This document shows, one piece after another, positions 37,588-50,890 of a stretch of 64,000 nt of DNA; position 1 is the stretch's first letter; the number at the start of each line of letters is the position of its first letter. This DNA is from Talaromyces rugulosus. Its lineage: Eukaryota > Ascomycota > Eurotiomycetes > Eurotiales > Trichocomaceae. The notes beneath the pieces are model-generated. The model searched no databases. It had not been told where the DNA came from and was given only the letters and a program-made list of their open reading frames with translations. The stretch covers positions 3,162,001 to 3,226,000 of the forward strand of contig NC_049565.1 in NCBI RefSeq assembly GCF_013368755.1, given 5' to 3'. The translations under genes were made by a program, and so were the position numbers.

Positions 37588-38728
37588 TGTAAACCGTACG
37601 AAGCAGGAATTGCCAACAGGAACAAAACGAAGCAGCTCTCCTGACCATGATAATAAGTAGTGACGACCAGCTCCGCGGCTGGCCGGCTGCACATGCCCTG
37701 CCGCTTCCCTGGGACCGCCCGGTGGGGCCCGCAAAAGTACTTTCCTCGGCCGGCTTCGACTTGATTAATTAATAGAGTTCTTCCTGGAATAATAATATAT
37801 CATATATCATGTTTTCACATTTTGCCTGTACATTTTACTGACCCCATATTTGGTTTTATACATAACACATCTTGCCAAACACACTTTATCTATTGTTTTA
37901 TTTTTTGTCATTTAATCCACAGTAGCTACGCCAAATAAAGTCATTACATTAATATTGTGAGCAACCTGTCTGTCTGTGCCTATAAGATGTTAGACAAGGT
38001 AAATATCATCGATGCCAAGACAGTATTCCGCTATACCGGAATGGGAACGCTAAACCGGATACGGGACACTGAAGACCCGGTAATAATAACAGGCATATTG
38101 TTTACAATGATGTGGTTAGAGAACAGCGAGGCTTTTCATAAACACTTCGACCGGCATCATTAATACTGCACGTCATCTACTAGTAGTACTGCCGCGAGAT
38201 GTGCTAGAAGAATAAAGATTATACATATATATATATATATATATATATGTTTACATTTAATAGAGTGATTGATTAATGTGATAGGTTTGATCGCCTGAAA
38301 ACCCCCCCAAGCCTTCTTTTTCGTCTAAAAGCCCGTACCACTTCGATTCACTCCAAAAAAAAAAAAAAAGAAAAAACGACGTGGCTGCGAAACGAGAAAA
38401 AGAATCTGTTGGCCGCGGCTTTCAAGGTTCAGCCTCATCTGCTAGTCCCATGCCTTGCCTGCCTGGGAATAGCAGTAACGTGCTGGTGGGCCCACCCTAG
38501 GCAGGCTGTCACCACCACTGCCTCCCAGAACGCTGCTTTGTCTTCGTCCGCTGTCCACTAATCGCTAGTATTTGCTATTCCTGCGTCCGAGCCCTGAAAA
38601 AGCCCTTGTTATTGGCCAGATTATGAGACTTGTTACTGTCAAATCCTGAAAACCTCGAAAAAATCGTCCAACGGTGAGAAGCGCGTTGCTGGAAGGTCTG
38701 GTCTTTTCCGCGCTGGGGAATAGCAACA
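37588..38728. promoter_or_regulatory. Divergent STT4/RAD53 intergenic
   Basis: 1.1 kb with no gene. Holds an (AT)n run at about 38224-38249, an A-run at about 38356-38370 and AT-rich sequence next to the STT4 side. Confidence 0.55.
38224..38249. repeat. (AT)n microsatellite
   Basis: About 12 consecutive TA units, flanked by ACATA/TGTTT, in the STT4-RAD53 intergenic region. Confidence 0.9.
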
Positions 38729-40981
38729 ATGGCACCCCAGAACGAGAAGAGCTCGTTGAAACGTGGGAGAGTACGGCGCACTTCCCATTCTCTGTCCCTT
38801 CGCAATCGATGTACTGTCGCTAATCGCTCTGCGTGGTGTAGGTGAGCTTGGATAGCCAGGCACAGGACCCCAAGAAGCCGCGACGACGATCACAACGTAT
38901 CTCTTCACAAGTCACTGCAAACATCGGAGCGACGCCCGTCGAGAAGACCTACCTTCCAACCCCATTGACGCACCACAACTCGACCGCTACAGATCTCCAT
39001 AAAGACTTGACTGCGACCCCCGAGGGACGCCATACTCCTGCATCTGAAGTCTTCTCATCTCCCCCGGGAGACACACAGGCGCTTTCCCAATTCGTCTATC
39101 CTCCTCGTGCATTTGCTGATGATGTGGAGGATGAGGCTAGCGAGGGCGTTTGGGGCTATTTAATCCCCCTCGACGCTCAATCCAGCAAGCCGTTAGTTCT
39201 AAAGAAGAGAAACAATTGTGAAACAAGCCCATGCACCAAACCAGCTGCGCCGAAAACAGCCACGCCAAACAAGAGTACCAAATCGCAGTCGAAACCACTC
39301 AAGAAGCCTGAGGGCAAAGACTCTCCAGCATTGCCTCCGAGCGGATATCTGATTGGCCGACACCCAGAATGCGGTAAGCATAGACAGAGAAACTCAAAGT
39401 TGGCACAAGGTTAAGACTAATCATCTTATTAGATCTTATTCTCGATATCCCAACTATCTCAAATCGCCACTGCTTAATCTTTAATGAAGCTAGAGACGGC
39501 GACATCGTGGCTGTGCTCGAGGACCTCTCCAGCAATGGAACCTTCGTCAACGACGCCATCCTAGGTCGCAACAAACACCGAGAACTCGAAGATGGCGACG
39601 AGGTCACGATTCTCGACGAGGCTAGATTTGTGTTTCGTTATCCTCGGACGAGAGACACCAATGGTTTCCGCCAGCAGTACAAAATGCTTCAACAACTCGG
39701 CAAAGGCCATTTTGCCACTGTGTATCTTTGCGTTGAGCGAGCAACTGGTACAAAATATGCTGTCAAGGTCTTTGAACGACGCCATAGTGAATCTCAGAAA
39801 TCCCAAGCGGATACCCTTCAACAAGAGATTGCCTTGTTGATGAGCGTTAATCATCCGAATGTCTTGTGTCTAAAAGATACCTTTGATGAACGGGACGGGG
39901 CATACTTGGTTTTGGAGCTGGCACCTGAAGGTGAACTCTTTAACTACATTGTTTCTAACCAAAAGCTATCCGAGAGCGACACCCGAAAGGTATTTGTTCA
40001 ATTGTTCGAGGGGCTAAAATATCTGGTAACTATCACTTTATTGATCCTGTCTACTTGGACATGGCTAATGCAACCTAGCATGACCGGGGCGTTGTGCACC
40101 GTGACATAAAGCCTGAAAATATCCTTTTAGCGGACAAGGGATTGACTGTGAAACTAGCGGATTTTGGACTTGCCAAAATCATTGGTGAGGATTCGTTCAC
40201 TACTACATTGTAAGTCTTCTTTTCCCTATATCAGTCTAGATTCTATATACTGACGCGCCGTAGGTGTGGGACTCCGAGCTGTAAGTTCTAATATTATGTA
40301 GCCTTGGTATGCACCAACTGACTGGGTTTAGATGTCGCACCTGAGATTTTGGACGAGTCTCGGCATCGGCGTTACACAAAGGCTGTGGACATCTGGTCCT
40401 TGGGTGTGGTTCTTTATATTTGCCTCTGCGGATTTCCGCCCTTTTCAGACGAGCTATATACGCCAGAAAGCCCCTACAGCCTGGCACAGCAGATTAAGAT
40501 GGGCCGCTTTGATTACCCATCACCTTACTGGGACTCTGTTGGAGATATCGCTTTAGATCTGATTGATCGGATGCTGACAGTCAACGTCGACAAGCGAATT
40601 ACAGTGGATGAATGCCTGGAGCATCCTTGGCTTACTGGCAAATACCCAAGCGTCAATGATAGCACGGACGGTTTGACCGGTGCGATGGACAACCTGGACT
40701 TCTCCAAACGTAAAATTGAACGGGAGCGCACATTACTTAGTTCCGTCAATGATGTCGAAGTCGGCACGATTGTGGAAGACGAAGATTCACAGGTCAAAGT
40801 TTTCCGGAAGAATGCTGCAGGGAAGCGCGTCCACAATCACGCCGGCCAGGCGAAAAAACGTCGCGAGCCCTCTCCTGCTGCTCATCGGCCTGCCGCTGAG
40901 TTTGTCAACATGGGTGGCCGTGGAGATCCTGTTTTGTTTGAAGAAGACCCGGATAGTCGTTATCCTCGTACCAAGCCCTAA
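38729..40981 (+). CDS. RAD53: Checkpoint kinase Rad53/Cds1/Chk2
   Basis: DNA-damage and replication checkpoint effector kinase. Exons 38729-38770, 38841-39373, 39434-40025, 40079-40209, 40264-40280 and 40332-40981 total 1965 nt (654 aa). A single FHA domain (about 178-262) has [19 protein letters not shown] and [11 protein letters not shown], with the phosphothreonine-binding Arg, Ser and His in place. The kinase (about 270-555) has [33 protein letters not shown] and GTPSYVAPE. There is one FHA, as in Cds1/Chk2, rather than two as in budding-yeast Rad53. The tail is basic ([12 protein letters not shown]). The start at 38729 needs a first intron at 38771-38840 and is moderately sure; an FHA-proximal start is excluded by the open frame upstream. 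Confidence 0.95.
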
Positions 40982-41804
40982 AAAAGTTGTACCTGGCGAC
41001 TCCCACGGCTAGCGACTTTGGCTACGTCTATCTGTTATTAATCCTATTGTATATCTTCATGCCAGGCAGTCAATATTGTAACATAGGTTGGGCTATAACT
41101 GGTTGGCGTGCTTGGGCGTTGCGACACTATTGGGGCTTGTCCTTGTTTGTCCGAAATTTCAGCTGTTCACTGTTTATTATTATTATTAATGGTCAATGAC
41201 AAGGTCTTTGTGTCTTTTGAAGAGTAATCTTCTGCAAGGCTACAGCAACAATGATACCGTACTGTAATGTAAGCATGTGTGGCGTGACTCGGGTCGCCGG
41301 CCCGCTGCACTGTTGCAGGCTCAAGAAATAGGACGCTTGTAATTCTAAAGGCCGATCTTCTATTGGTTGGCGTGTTCGCAGCAAACACAAGCCAACCTAG
41401 ACCGTGGAAGCCATAGTATGTATTTGGAATCCCACAAATTGTGAAATCACATGATAGAATACTATCTAGGACCAGTAATAATAAAAACACGGACCCTGCA
41501 TAACCGTTTCAATGCGTACGGTAATCTAGAATCATGCACTTTACCCAGAACAGCCTAGTCCCGCCAACGCTAAGGCCAAAAGCGGACTAGCCGCGGTGCG
41601 CCTTCCCCTGGACCAGTCTTGAGCTGTATTATTTTCGCGAAACCATATCGTGCTTGCCAGTTTCCACCCAGGAGGCGACCACGATTTCTTGCAATCGCTC
41701 GACACCCTCGCTCCCTCGCTCCCTCGGTTTATGAAGCCTCAACGCTGACCGATTGCTTCCCTGATCTCTTCCCCTCGTGTGTCTATCGATCACTTCTCTG
41801 CATC
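40982..41804. promoter_or_regulatory. CYP51 promoter and leader
   Basis: 823 bp without another gene. A CCAAT box is readable on the minus strand near 41362-41366 (ATTGG on +). A minimal upstream ORF lies at 41731-41748. I did not find a clear SrbA (sterol regulatory) element by eye. Confidence 0.55.
41731..41748 (+). promoter_or_regulatory. Short uORF (MKPQR-stop) before CYP51
   Basis: ATG AAG CCT CAA CGC TGA, ending 56 nt before the CYP51 ATG. It matters only if the transcript starts upstream of 41731; the pyrimidine-rich tract at 41700-41730 makes that plausible but unproven. Confidence 0.4.
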
Positions 41805-43559
<1,755 letters not shown>

Positions 43560-44003
43560 TTTGTTCAAGTCAGGTCATGACCCGTTTCTGCAGCTCGATT
43601 TTTACTTATATAGACGCGAAGACGCCATATGGATGCCTTTTTTTTTTGTCTTTCTCATGGATAATAAGAGTAATCTATTCCAGCATTGCGCTTTTGAAGA
43701 TTGGGCTTGCTGGAAACTCTTTGATTCTTGTATATTATTTAATACTGTGTTCCTGTGGAGCGTTATGAATCCCACGAGTTACCCATCAATGCAAATTTCA
43801 ATTCATACTTTACAAATTGATTGGTCATGAAAAAAAGTTTTAGGTTGTTTTTGTTCTGATAATACATTGAAATGAAATTATATCAATCCCTCAAGCCAAC
43901 AGCCACTCTTAGACACCAGTTTTCCGTAAGCTGTAAAAGTACAAAGGTATAGATAGATAGATAGGGAATGGGTGATACGCGAAAATATTATTTACAAGGC
44001 AAA
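43560..44003. other. Convergent 3' intergenic, CYP51 / mS41
   Basis: Two 3' ends face each other. No gene is seen; a short ATAG tetranucleotide repeat lies at about 43948-43965. Confidence 0.6.
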
Positions 44004-44741
44004 TCAAGAACTAGCCATGCGTCTCTCGGCGCTTCTCTTCTTTGCTCGCACCTCGGCACGACGTCGCTCACCACCGTCAACCTTTTGACCGCGTTTGTCT
44101 TCCCACATCCCCTCGGTAACTTTTATCAAGGCCGCTGACCCATTTGTGCCTTTGATAGCCTGGAGATACGGACCTTTCACCATAGTTCCCTGGTGGACCT
44201 TCATGTGCGCAAACTTCTTGAGAATATTCGATTTGCTGTGTTCGTACGCTTCCGCATCGGGTGGCAGATTGACAATTCGCTTTTGCATACCAGGGGTCAG
44301 TGTGGCAGATGCTCGAGGCACTTCGCGATTGTTCGACTCTGTCTTGTCTGCCGGCACCTCAACGACCCGGAGTTGAGCGACCCCGTCCACGACGGTCTCC
44401 AAATCGCCTCCGGGCCCGTATACTCCATTCTTGAACTTCTCGCGTTGCCGAAGAAGATACCTCCGTTGCCGTGCGGGTTCGATGCCGAGCTCTCGTAGTT
44501 CCGGTGATGTGAGCGAGAAGAGACTTTCCCAGGACGAAAATTTGCTCGCGTGTTTGGACATGTCGCGGCCGATTAGGGACAAAAAAGTCTCGACATTGGG
44601 CACAAAGGGGGTTGGAGAAGGAGGAGGAGGACGAGCAGTAGTCGAGAGCTTGGTTTTGGACTGGTGAAAGCATCGCACGCATCTCCAGGCCCCAAGAATC
44701 TTGGAAGGCATGATGCCGACACGCGGAGTAGGGGCCAGCAT
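44004..44741 (-). CDS. FYV4: Mitochondrial small ribosomal subunit protein mS41 (Fyv4)
   Basis: A 245-aa single-exon protein with a mitochondrial-type N-terminus (basic, Ser/Arg-rich, ending in CFHQSKTKLSTTARPPP). The IGR motif domain, which defines the family, follows: VPNVETFLSLIGRDMSKHAS, SWESLFSLTSPELRELGI, ARQRRYLLRQREKFKNG. The C-terminal part is basic (RRRAEVRAKKRSAERR). It is part of the mitochondrial 37S subunit, with a role in translation. An in-frame Met at about 44711 is an alternative start. Divergent from KIN28 over 447 bp. Confidence 0.9.
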   Translation of the reverse strand: MLAPTPRVGIMPSKILGAWRCVRCFHQSKTKLSTTARPPPPSPTPFVPNVETFLSLIGRDMSKHASKFSSWESLFSLTSPELRELGIEPARQRRYLLRQREKFKNGVYGPGGDLETVVDGVAQLRVVEVPADKTESNNREVPRASATLTPGMQKRIVNLPPDAEAYEHSKSNILKKFAHMKVHQGTMVKGPYLQAIKGTNGSAALIKVTEGMWEDKRGQKVDGGERRRAEVRAKKRSAERRMASS

Positions 44742-45188
44742 TGCGAAAAGCGGACTGGGTTGTCGTGGGTGAATTGGCTCCCAAATCGATTATATCAAGC
44801 CCAATGGTATCAAGGGAACATAATTTGTGAAAGGACCGAGCCGAACTCCGGATAATTCGAAAGGCGAGGTTGGTTCTGTGAGTTGCTGTTGTCTCGTCCC
44901 GGCCTCTATGCGGGAACTTTTACAAAGGCTCCGGGACTAACGTTAATCCGTGCCACCGAGCTCCAACGACGATAGTCAAATCATGAGCCGCAGCCACTGT
45001 CCACGCATTGTTGCTGTTTTGCTAGATAATATTTACTCTCTGGAGAAAACCTGGCCAACACGTTTGTTCATGTTGAAATGATATTGCCATAAGCGAAGCG
45101 GCTCTTTCAGGGGGTCTTTCCTTCATCTCATTTTTGCCATAGCTCTACTTCTCGAACCAGCATCGAGATAACTAGAAATCTCGCCAAC
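44742..45188. promoter_or_regulatory. Divergent FYV4/KIN28 promoter
   Basis: 447 bp between two divergent start codons; no ORF of note. Confidence 0.55.
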
Positions 45189-46413
45189 ATGGCAGTATCC
45201 CCGTTTATTTCTCAGCCTGCTTCAGAAGGCTCAATGCTAGACTCTACAGTGTCCAAAGCCAAAGAGTCCGTCGCCAAGAACGCATCGGAGCTTACAGAAC
45301 AGATAAATGCAAGCGTGAGGCAGAAATACGTCAAAGGTATTACCGATTCTCCGTGTTTAGCTTGCTAGTTGAATGCTTACGCGCTGGGATTCCAAAGATA
45401 AGAAATTGGGTGAAGGTACCTACGCTGTCGTGTATCTGGGGCACATGAAAGCCGATTTTTCCTCCCTCGTCGCAATCAAGAAGATCAAAGTCAACGCAGA
45501 GTATCGAGATGGCCTTTCGATGGACGCGATTCGCGAAGTAAAATATTTACAAGAGCTGTCTCATCCGAACGTCATCGCTCTTCACGATGTATTCTCCTCC
45601 AAAGATCGGAATCTGAACCTCGTGCTCGAATTTCTGCCCCTGGGGGATCTCGAAATGCTGATCAAAGATGAGAATATCCAGTACGGAGTGGCTGATATCA
45701 AGGCCTGGATGGGTATGCTCGTTAGGGGCACCTGGTTCTGCCATGAGAACTTTGTGCTGCATCGCGATATCAAGCCAAACAACTTGCTGATTGCTGCGGA
45801 TGGAGAAGTCAAGCTGGCTGATTTTGGTTTGGCACGATCATTCGCAGACCCGTATTTGAACATGACGCATCAAGTCATCACACGCTGGTACAGGCCACCG
45901 GAACTTTTATTTGGTGCTCGGCACTATTCCACCGTGGTGGATGTATGGTCCATGGGCATGGTCTTCGCCGAGCTCTTGCTTCGCGTCCCCTTTGTTGCTG
46001 GGAGCAGCGACATGGATCAAATCGCAAAGATCAGCGAGGCCTTTGGAACGCCGACGGAGGAAAACTGGCCAGGGGTGACGAAACTGCCTAATTATGTACC
46101 TCCGGGAGATCGTGTGAATCCCCTCCAAGGACGAGATTTCTTCCTCCGCCAATTTCCTACGGCAGGTCCCGTTGGCGCTGATCTTTTAATGTCAATGACT
46201 ACTCTTGATCCCCGGAAGCGAAGTACCGCGCGCGAGATATTAGGACACAACTGGTGGAAAAGCGACCCCAAACCAACCTCGAAGGAGGCTCTGCCGAGGA
46301 AATCCGGGGGCTCGAAGAAAATGGGCAACGATCTTTCACGCCGAGCCGGAGAGGAAGACGACAACCGTTTCAAGAATGCCGCTCGACAGTTGGATTTTGG
46401 CGCCATGGTATGA
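45189..46413 (+). CDS. KIN28: TFIIH cyclin-dependent kinase Kin28/CDK7
   Basis: The TFIIH kinase that phosphorylates the RNA polymerase II C-terminal domain. Exons 45189-45336 and 45398-46413 give 387 aa. An N-terminal extension of about 45 residues precedes the kinase domain (KLGEGTYAVVYLGHMK). Motifs: AIKKIKVNAEYRDG, SMDAIREVKYLQEL (the PSTAIRE-like helix of CDK7), HRDIKPNNLL, DFGLARSFADPY, MTHQVITRWYRPPELL with the activation-loop Thr, and GTPTEENWPG. The splice joins KYVK to DKKLGEG. The tail is basic and ends in FGAMV; a GTATGA at the stop could be a further donor, but no acceptor was needed. Confidence 0.95.
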
Positions 46414-47893
46414 AGCGAGTACGAATTCCGTATGCTGAAAAGGGGACTCAATCGCGGGGAAAGGGAATCATTGAAGCTGGAGATCAACTAGGGAGCCGTA
46501 TGAGGTGTCTGGTCTTCATTTTCATGGCGTGAACCAATGCTTCCCAGGTCGAAATGAATTCTCAATGCAAGAAGCACACACAACTGACCCCCCCCCATTT
46601 CTTGATTCCAGTATATCCAAGTGATCAAACCATCTACCGCCAATGTTGCAATTGGCTCTAGGCTGTTCAGGATGTCGCCTGTCTGTGGTAGCTGAGCCAG
46701 GTCTTCTGTTGAAACACGCACCAGGACTTGCTTTCTGTGTTCTGACCAATTGCCTAGCCGGCCGTTCGAGAATATCCACAGAGAGCATATCCTTCCTCGG
46801 AATTACAGATGGCTGTTGTCTACCTACCTGTGAAATAACGTTGATATCAAAAGACATTCATTAACGCTCCCTTGCTCCAAGCATGAGTAATGTAGGCCCG
46901 ATCATCGGCTGTTCACTTGCTGGAGCCTGGAGGTAGCACCGCGAGCGTTAGGCTTTGCGGATTCCATGGATCGAGGCCGGCTCTAGGGTTGCTTGAGGCT
47001 AGGTGCTGACTCTAGCGTAAAGTGTAAATACTGAGGGATCATGGGTGCCTGATTCCTCTGGCCGCAAGGGGCCCCGCCCTGCGGCAGGAGCCACCCCTGT
47101 GGCCTGTGCGCGCCCTACAACCCGGCGAACGAACACGCTCATCCTGCTAATTAGTCCCCCTTATGGACCGTCCATCTCCTGCTCGCTACTACATACCTAC
47201 ATGTTCTTCAGGCGCTCAGCACCGCGCTCTCTCTTCTCTGCGTCCGAATTGTACAGGCGCCCGAAAGAACGAGAAAGAGATCTCGTCTCCATCCGGTCTC
47301 GACGCGCCCAGCTCGCCGCCTCCACACGATAAGGGATCCAGCTCGTGATAACCCAGACCCGGCCAGCCTTCTGACTCGTGCTCTCTACTTCGACGCGAAA
47401 ATAAAGAACAGGGAGACGAAAAGAAAAGAAAAGGAAGCAAGAACAAAAAAAAGAAAGAAAAGACACACAGTTATTCGCCGCGGACAAGCGATTACAGTCA
47501 TATTTTCTCTCATTCTGAGAGGCGGATGATTTTGCGGCCTAGTTTGGCGTGATATGTTAGTCTTTTTTTTTTTGCTCCCCCTCCCGTGTCTCTGAAACCC
47601 GAGAGACACAAGGAAGACATATCCTGTGTCAATTCGTTTTCATTGCGCCCGTTCCAGAACATGTGCCGGTGCAATTTTTCGAATATTCTACCGACAAGTT
47701 TTGTTTATACTGATCCGCTCTCCTAGAAGCGACCGTCCATGCCGCACTTGTTTCTGTGAACAGACCTCTTACCTCCATCTTATCACCTCGCGTCCATTGC
47801 TTTTCAATAATGCTCATGACCTCATCGCGTTGATTATTCTGTCGATATTCCTTTTTAAACCGCCAGTATCCTACGCCAGTGTTTGTATCTATC
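46414..47893. other. 1.5 kb intergenic, kinesin leader
   Basis: No conserved ORF. The last 500 bases are rich in purine and pyrimidine runs (T10 at 47563, A-rich at 47400-47460), consistent with a promoter or leader. Confidence 0.55.
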
Positions 47894-50890
47894 ATGGCAT
47901 CTGCATTACCTCAGCCGTCGCGTCAATCAACCAGCACGCCCACAGGCAGCGTGACATCCCTTTCTTCGACAACCAGACTCAAACCTTTACAACTAGCCTC
48001 AGACGCCCGCAGGGTATCTTCGGCGTCGCCTTCAAAGCTCCGCTCGCCAGCGCGCCCCTCCCTAGGCGGGGGCGTTCAATCGAACTCTTCCTCCAGCGTA
48101 ACGTCTTTGCGATCCACTTCGGCTGCATTCGCAAGCGGTGGTACCGACAAGGGCCTTCGGAGGACAGTCAGCATCGCTTCGTTTCCTCAGCCTCCCAAAG
48201 CAAACTCCAGGCTATCAACAGCATCGGTCGCCAGCTCTACGTCGCAAACTCCGCGGGGTTCTCCTGATCTCGTCAAGTCGGCCACCGGTACAACAAGGAA
48301 GAAATCCAGACTTAGTTCTGCTACGACGAATAGCAATCGCGGCTCCAAAACTTCATCGCTAAACAATGGCATTGATGGCAAGGCAGTGCAAAACCTGGCA
48401 GGAATTAAGGATTCTGAAGGCCTAGTCAGCGCTTCCTCACCGCCACAAAGCAGAAGCTCGTCCGCGCAAGGTTCATATTCCACTAGCGCAACAACTTTCG
48501 ACGATACCGAAGATGTGGGTGCCGATAGCACAACTGCTGGGAAAAAGGGCCCGCGACCCAAAGAGGCCAAGGGCAATGTCCTTGTCAGCGTGCGAGTCCG
48601 CCCGGATAATGGAGCACACGAAGGCTCTCGAGCTGATGGTGAATGGATGGTAGATGGCCGAAGGTCGTTGATCGCCTTCAAAGGGAAGGAAAGTTATGAT
48701 TATTTCTATGGTAAGGTTCCTCTCAACTGCTTCTATTAAAGCTCATGTTGCTAACCTGTATTTTCAATAGATAATGTTTTCACTACACATGATAATAATT
48801 CCAGAGTTTACGACTCCTCGGCCAAGCGTCTAGTTCGAAGAGTAATGGAAGGATATCACGGAACTGTTTTTGCCTATGGAATGACTGGCACTGGAAAGAC
48901 ATTTTCTATGCAAGGCACGGCGTCATCTCCAGGAGTGATCCCCCTCGCAATTACCGATATCTTCTCTTATATCCGTGAGACGCCACATCGAGAGTTTCTC
49001 CTCCGTGTGAGTTATCTGGAGATCTATAATGAGAGGATCAACGATCTTCTCTCGGCCTCTACCGCAACTGGTCCAGGGGCCGCTGCTCCACAGGAAGAGA
49101 TTAAACTTCGAGAAGACAGTAAAAGAGGTGTTTATGCAACACCCTTGAAGGAAGAAATTGTGCAAAGTCCGACACAGCTTCTTCGTGTGATTGCCAGGGG
49201 TGATCATGCAAGAAGGACTGGCAGCACACAATTCAATGCACGAAGCTCGCGTAGTCATGCCGTCGTCCAAATTGTCGTGGAGAGTCGTGAGCGAGCCCCT
49301 GGGGGCACTTCATCTCAAGACAAGCGAGCTGCTGTCCCCCCTGGAGGTGTCCGAGTTTCTACCCTGAGTCTAATCGATTTAGCCGGGTCTGAACGCGCAG
49401 CGGAGAATAAGGAAAGGCGGACAGAAGGAGCACACATCAATAAAAGTTTGCTTACTCTAGGTACTGTCATTGCCAGGTTATCCGAAAGCAAGGAGAAAGC
49501 CGCGAACTCGACAGATAAGGAAGGCAAGCATCTGCCGTACCGAGACAGCAAGTTGACCAGGCTACTTCAACCAGCATTATCTGGTAACTCCCTTGTCAGC
49601 ATTCTCTGTACCATTCAGACTGGATCGTCTGGAAGTGCCGCTCCCGCCAATACTCATACAAACGAGACATTGAACACTCTCAAGTTCGCTGCTAGGGCAA
49701 AGAATAATATTGTCAGTCATGCAAAGCGAGCCGAGGAGGCTTTTGGCGGCGGGAATGGTGATGCTGGAAGCAGAGTCCTACTTGAGCGTTACCGGGTCGA
49801 AATTCAAACATTGCGGGCTCAACTTGAGAATCAAACCAAGGTTCAGGTTGAAAACGAAACAAAGGTCGAAGAAGAGAGAATAGAAAAAGAACATGAGGCG
49901 CGCCATGAAGAGCAAATGCTCGAGATGCAACTTGCTCGAACTGCCCTCAAAGAGCGAATCGAGCACCTTAACCGCCTCATCCTTTCTTCGAAGTCTACCG
50001 GTGTCAATAGCAGCAGCGCAACAGCAGCCTTGGAGAGGTTATCTCGAGTTTCTGCAAACCTTGAATCAGGCAGTCGTTCACTTCGTTCGTCGGCAAGTCA
50101 GTCCACTCTTGGCGCCAGTTCTTTGCGCAGAACTGTGTCACAATATTCTTTGGCTAGCGGAGATCGCTCAAGCGGGTACCAGCTGCAACGCTCGTCATTG
50201 GTGCCAGAGGATGATGACGACACTATCGGCGAATATGGCGATGGAAATGCAAGTCTTCAAATGCAGATCACGGCCTTGCAAGCCGACCTTTCAGACAAAA
50301 ATCGGTACATATCCACACTGGAAAGACGCCTGTTGCAGGCCCGACGTTCTAGCCACTCGAGAATGTCTATGGGTCTCTCGCAACATAAGAATAGCGAAGA
50401 TGTGGATGTCACAGCGGTCTTGCGCGAGAGAGACATGGAAATCACTGAGTTGCGCATTCAGCTTGACGACAAAGACCGCATGCTCACCGCTCTTCGTTCT
50501 GCAGCTCGTCAACGCGACATTGCACAGATGCCGATGGAGGCAGCAGGCTCAGAGAAGCAGGCTAGCCAACGCAACAGCGAGGGCAACGCCAACGTACTTG
50601 CAAGTCCACCCGCTACAGGTCCTACCAGCCCTACCAATCCAGTGTCTCCAATCAAAGCATTGGAAAAGGAAAAGGAAAAAGACGGAAAGAGGAAGAGCGC
50701 AGACGAGATGTCTCGAATGCTGGACGAAATGATTCAAGACCGTGTAGAGACCGGTCATCTGGCCAAGAGTTCTCGAGGCAGTATACGTGTATTAAGTGGA
50801 ACGGCGAATCGGCGGGAGTCGATAGGGCCTGTACCACCAGCTCTTGGCCCACGCAGTGCGATCGCTGAGACCCCGGAGGCTGATGCTTGA
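47894..50890 (+). CDS. kipA: Kinesin, Kip2/CENP-E (KipA/Tea2) type
   Basis: A microtubule plus-end motor of the kinesin-7/Kip2 branch, which in fungi controls polarity and microtubule length. Exons 47894-48710 and 48771-50890 give 978 aa. Residues 1-220 are Ser/Thr-rich and disordered, normal for this branch. The motor domain (about 222-585) has GNVLVSVRVRPD, GMTGTGKTFSMQG (P-loop), NARSSRSHAVVQ (switch I), LIDLAGSERA (switch II) and TLKFAARAKNN. Coiled coils follow (about 605-680 and two later stretches, LQMQITALQADLSDKNR and ERDMEITELRIQLDDKDR), then a disordered tail. The start MASALPQ is the first ATG in frame after the long leader. Confidence 0.93.
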
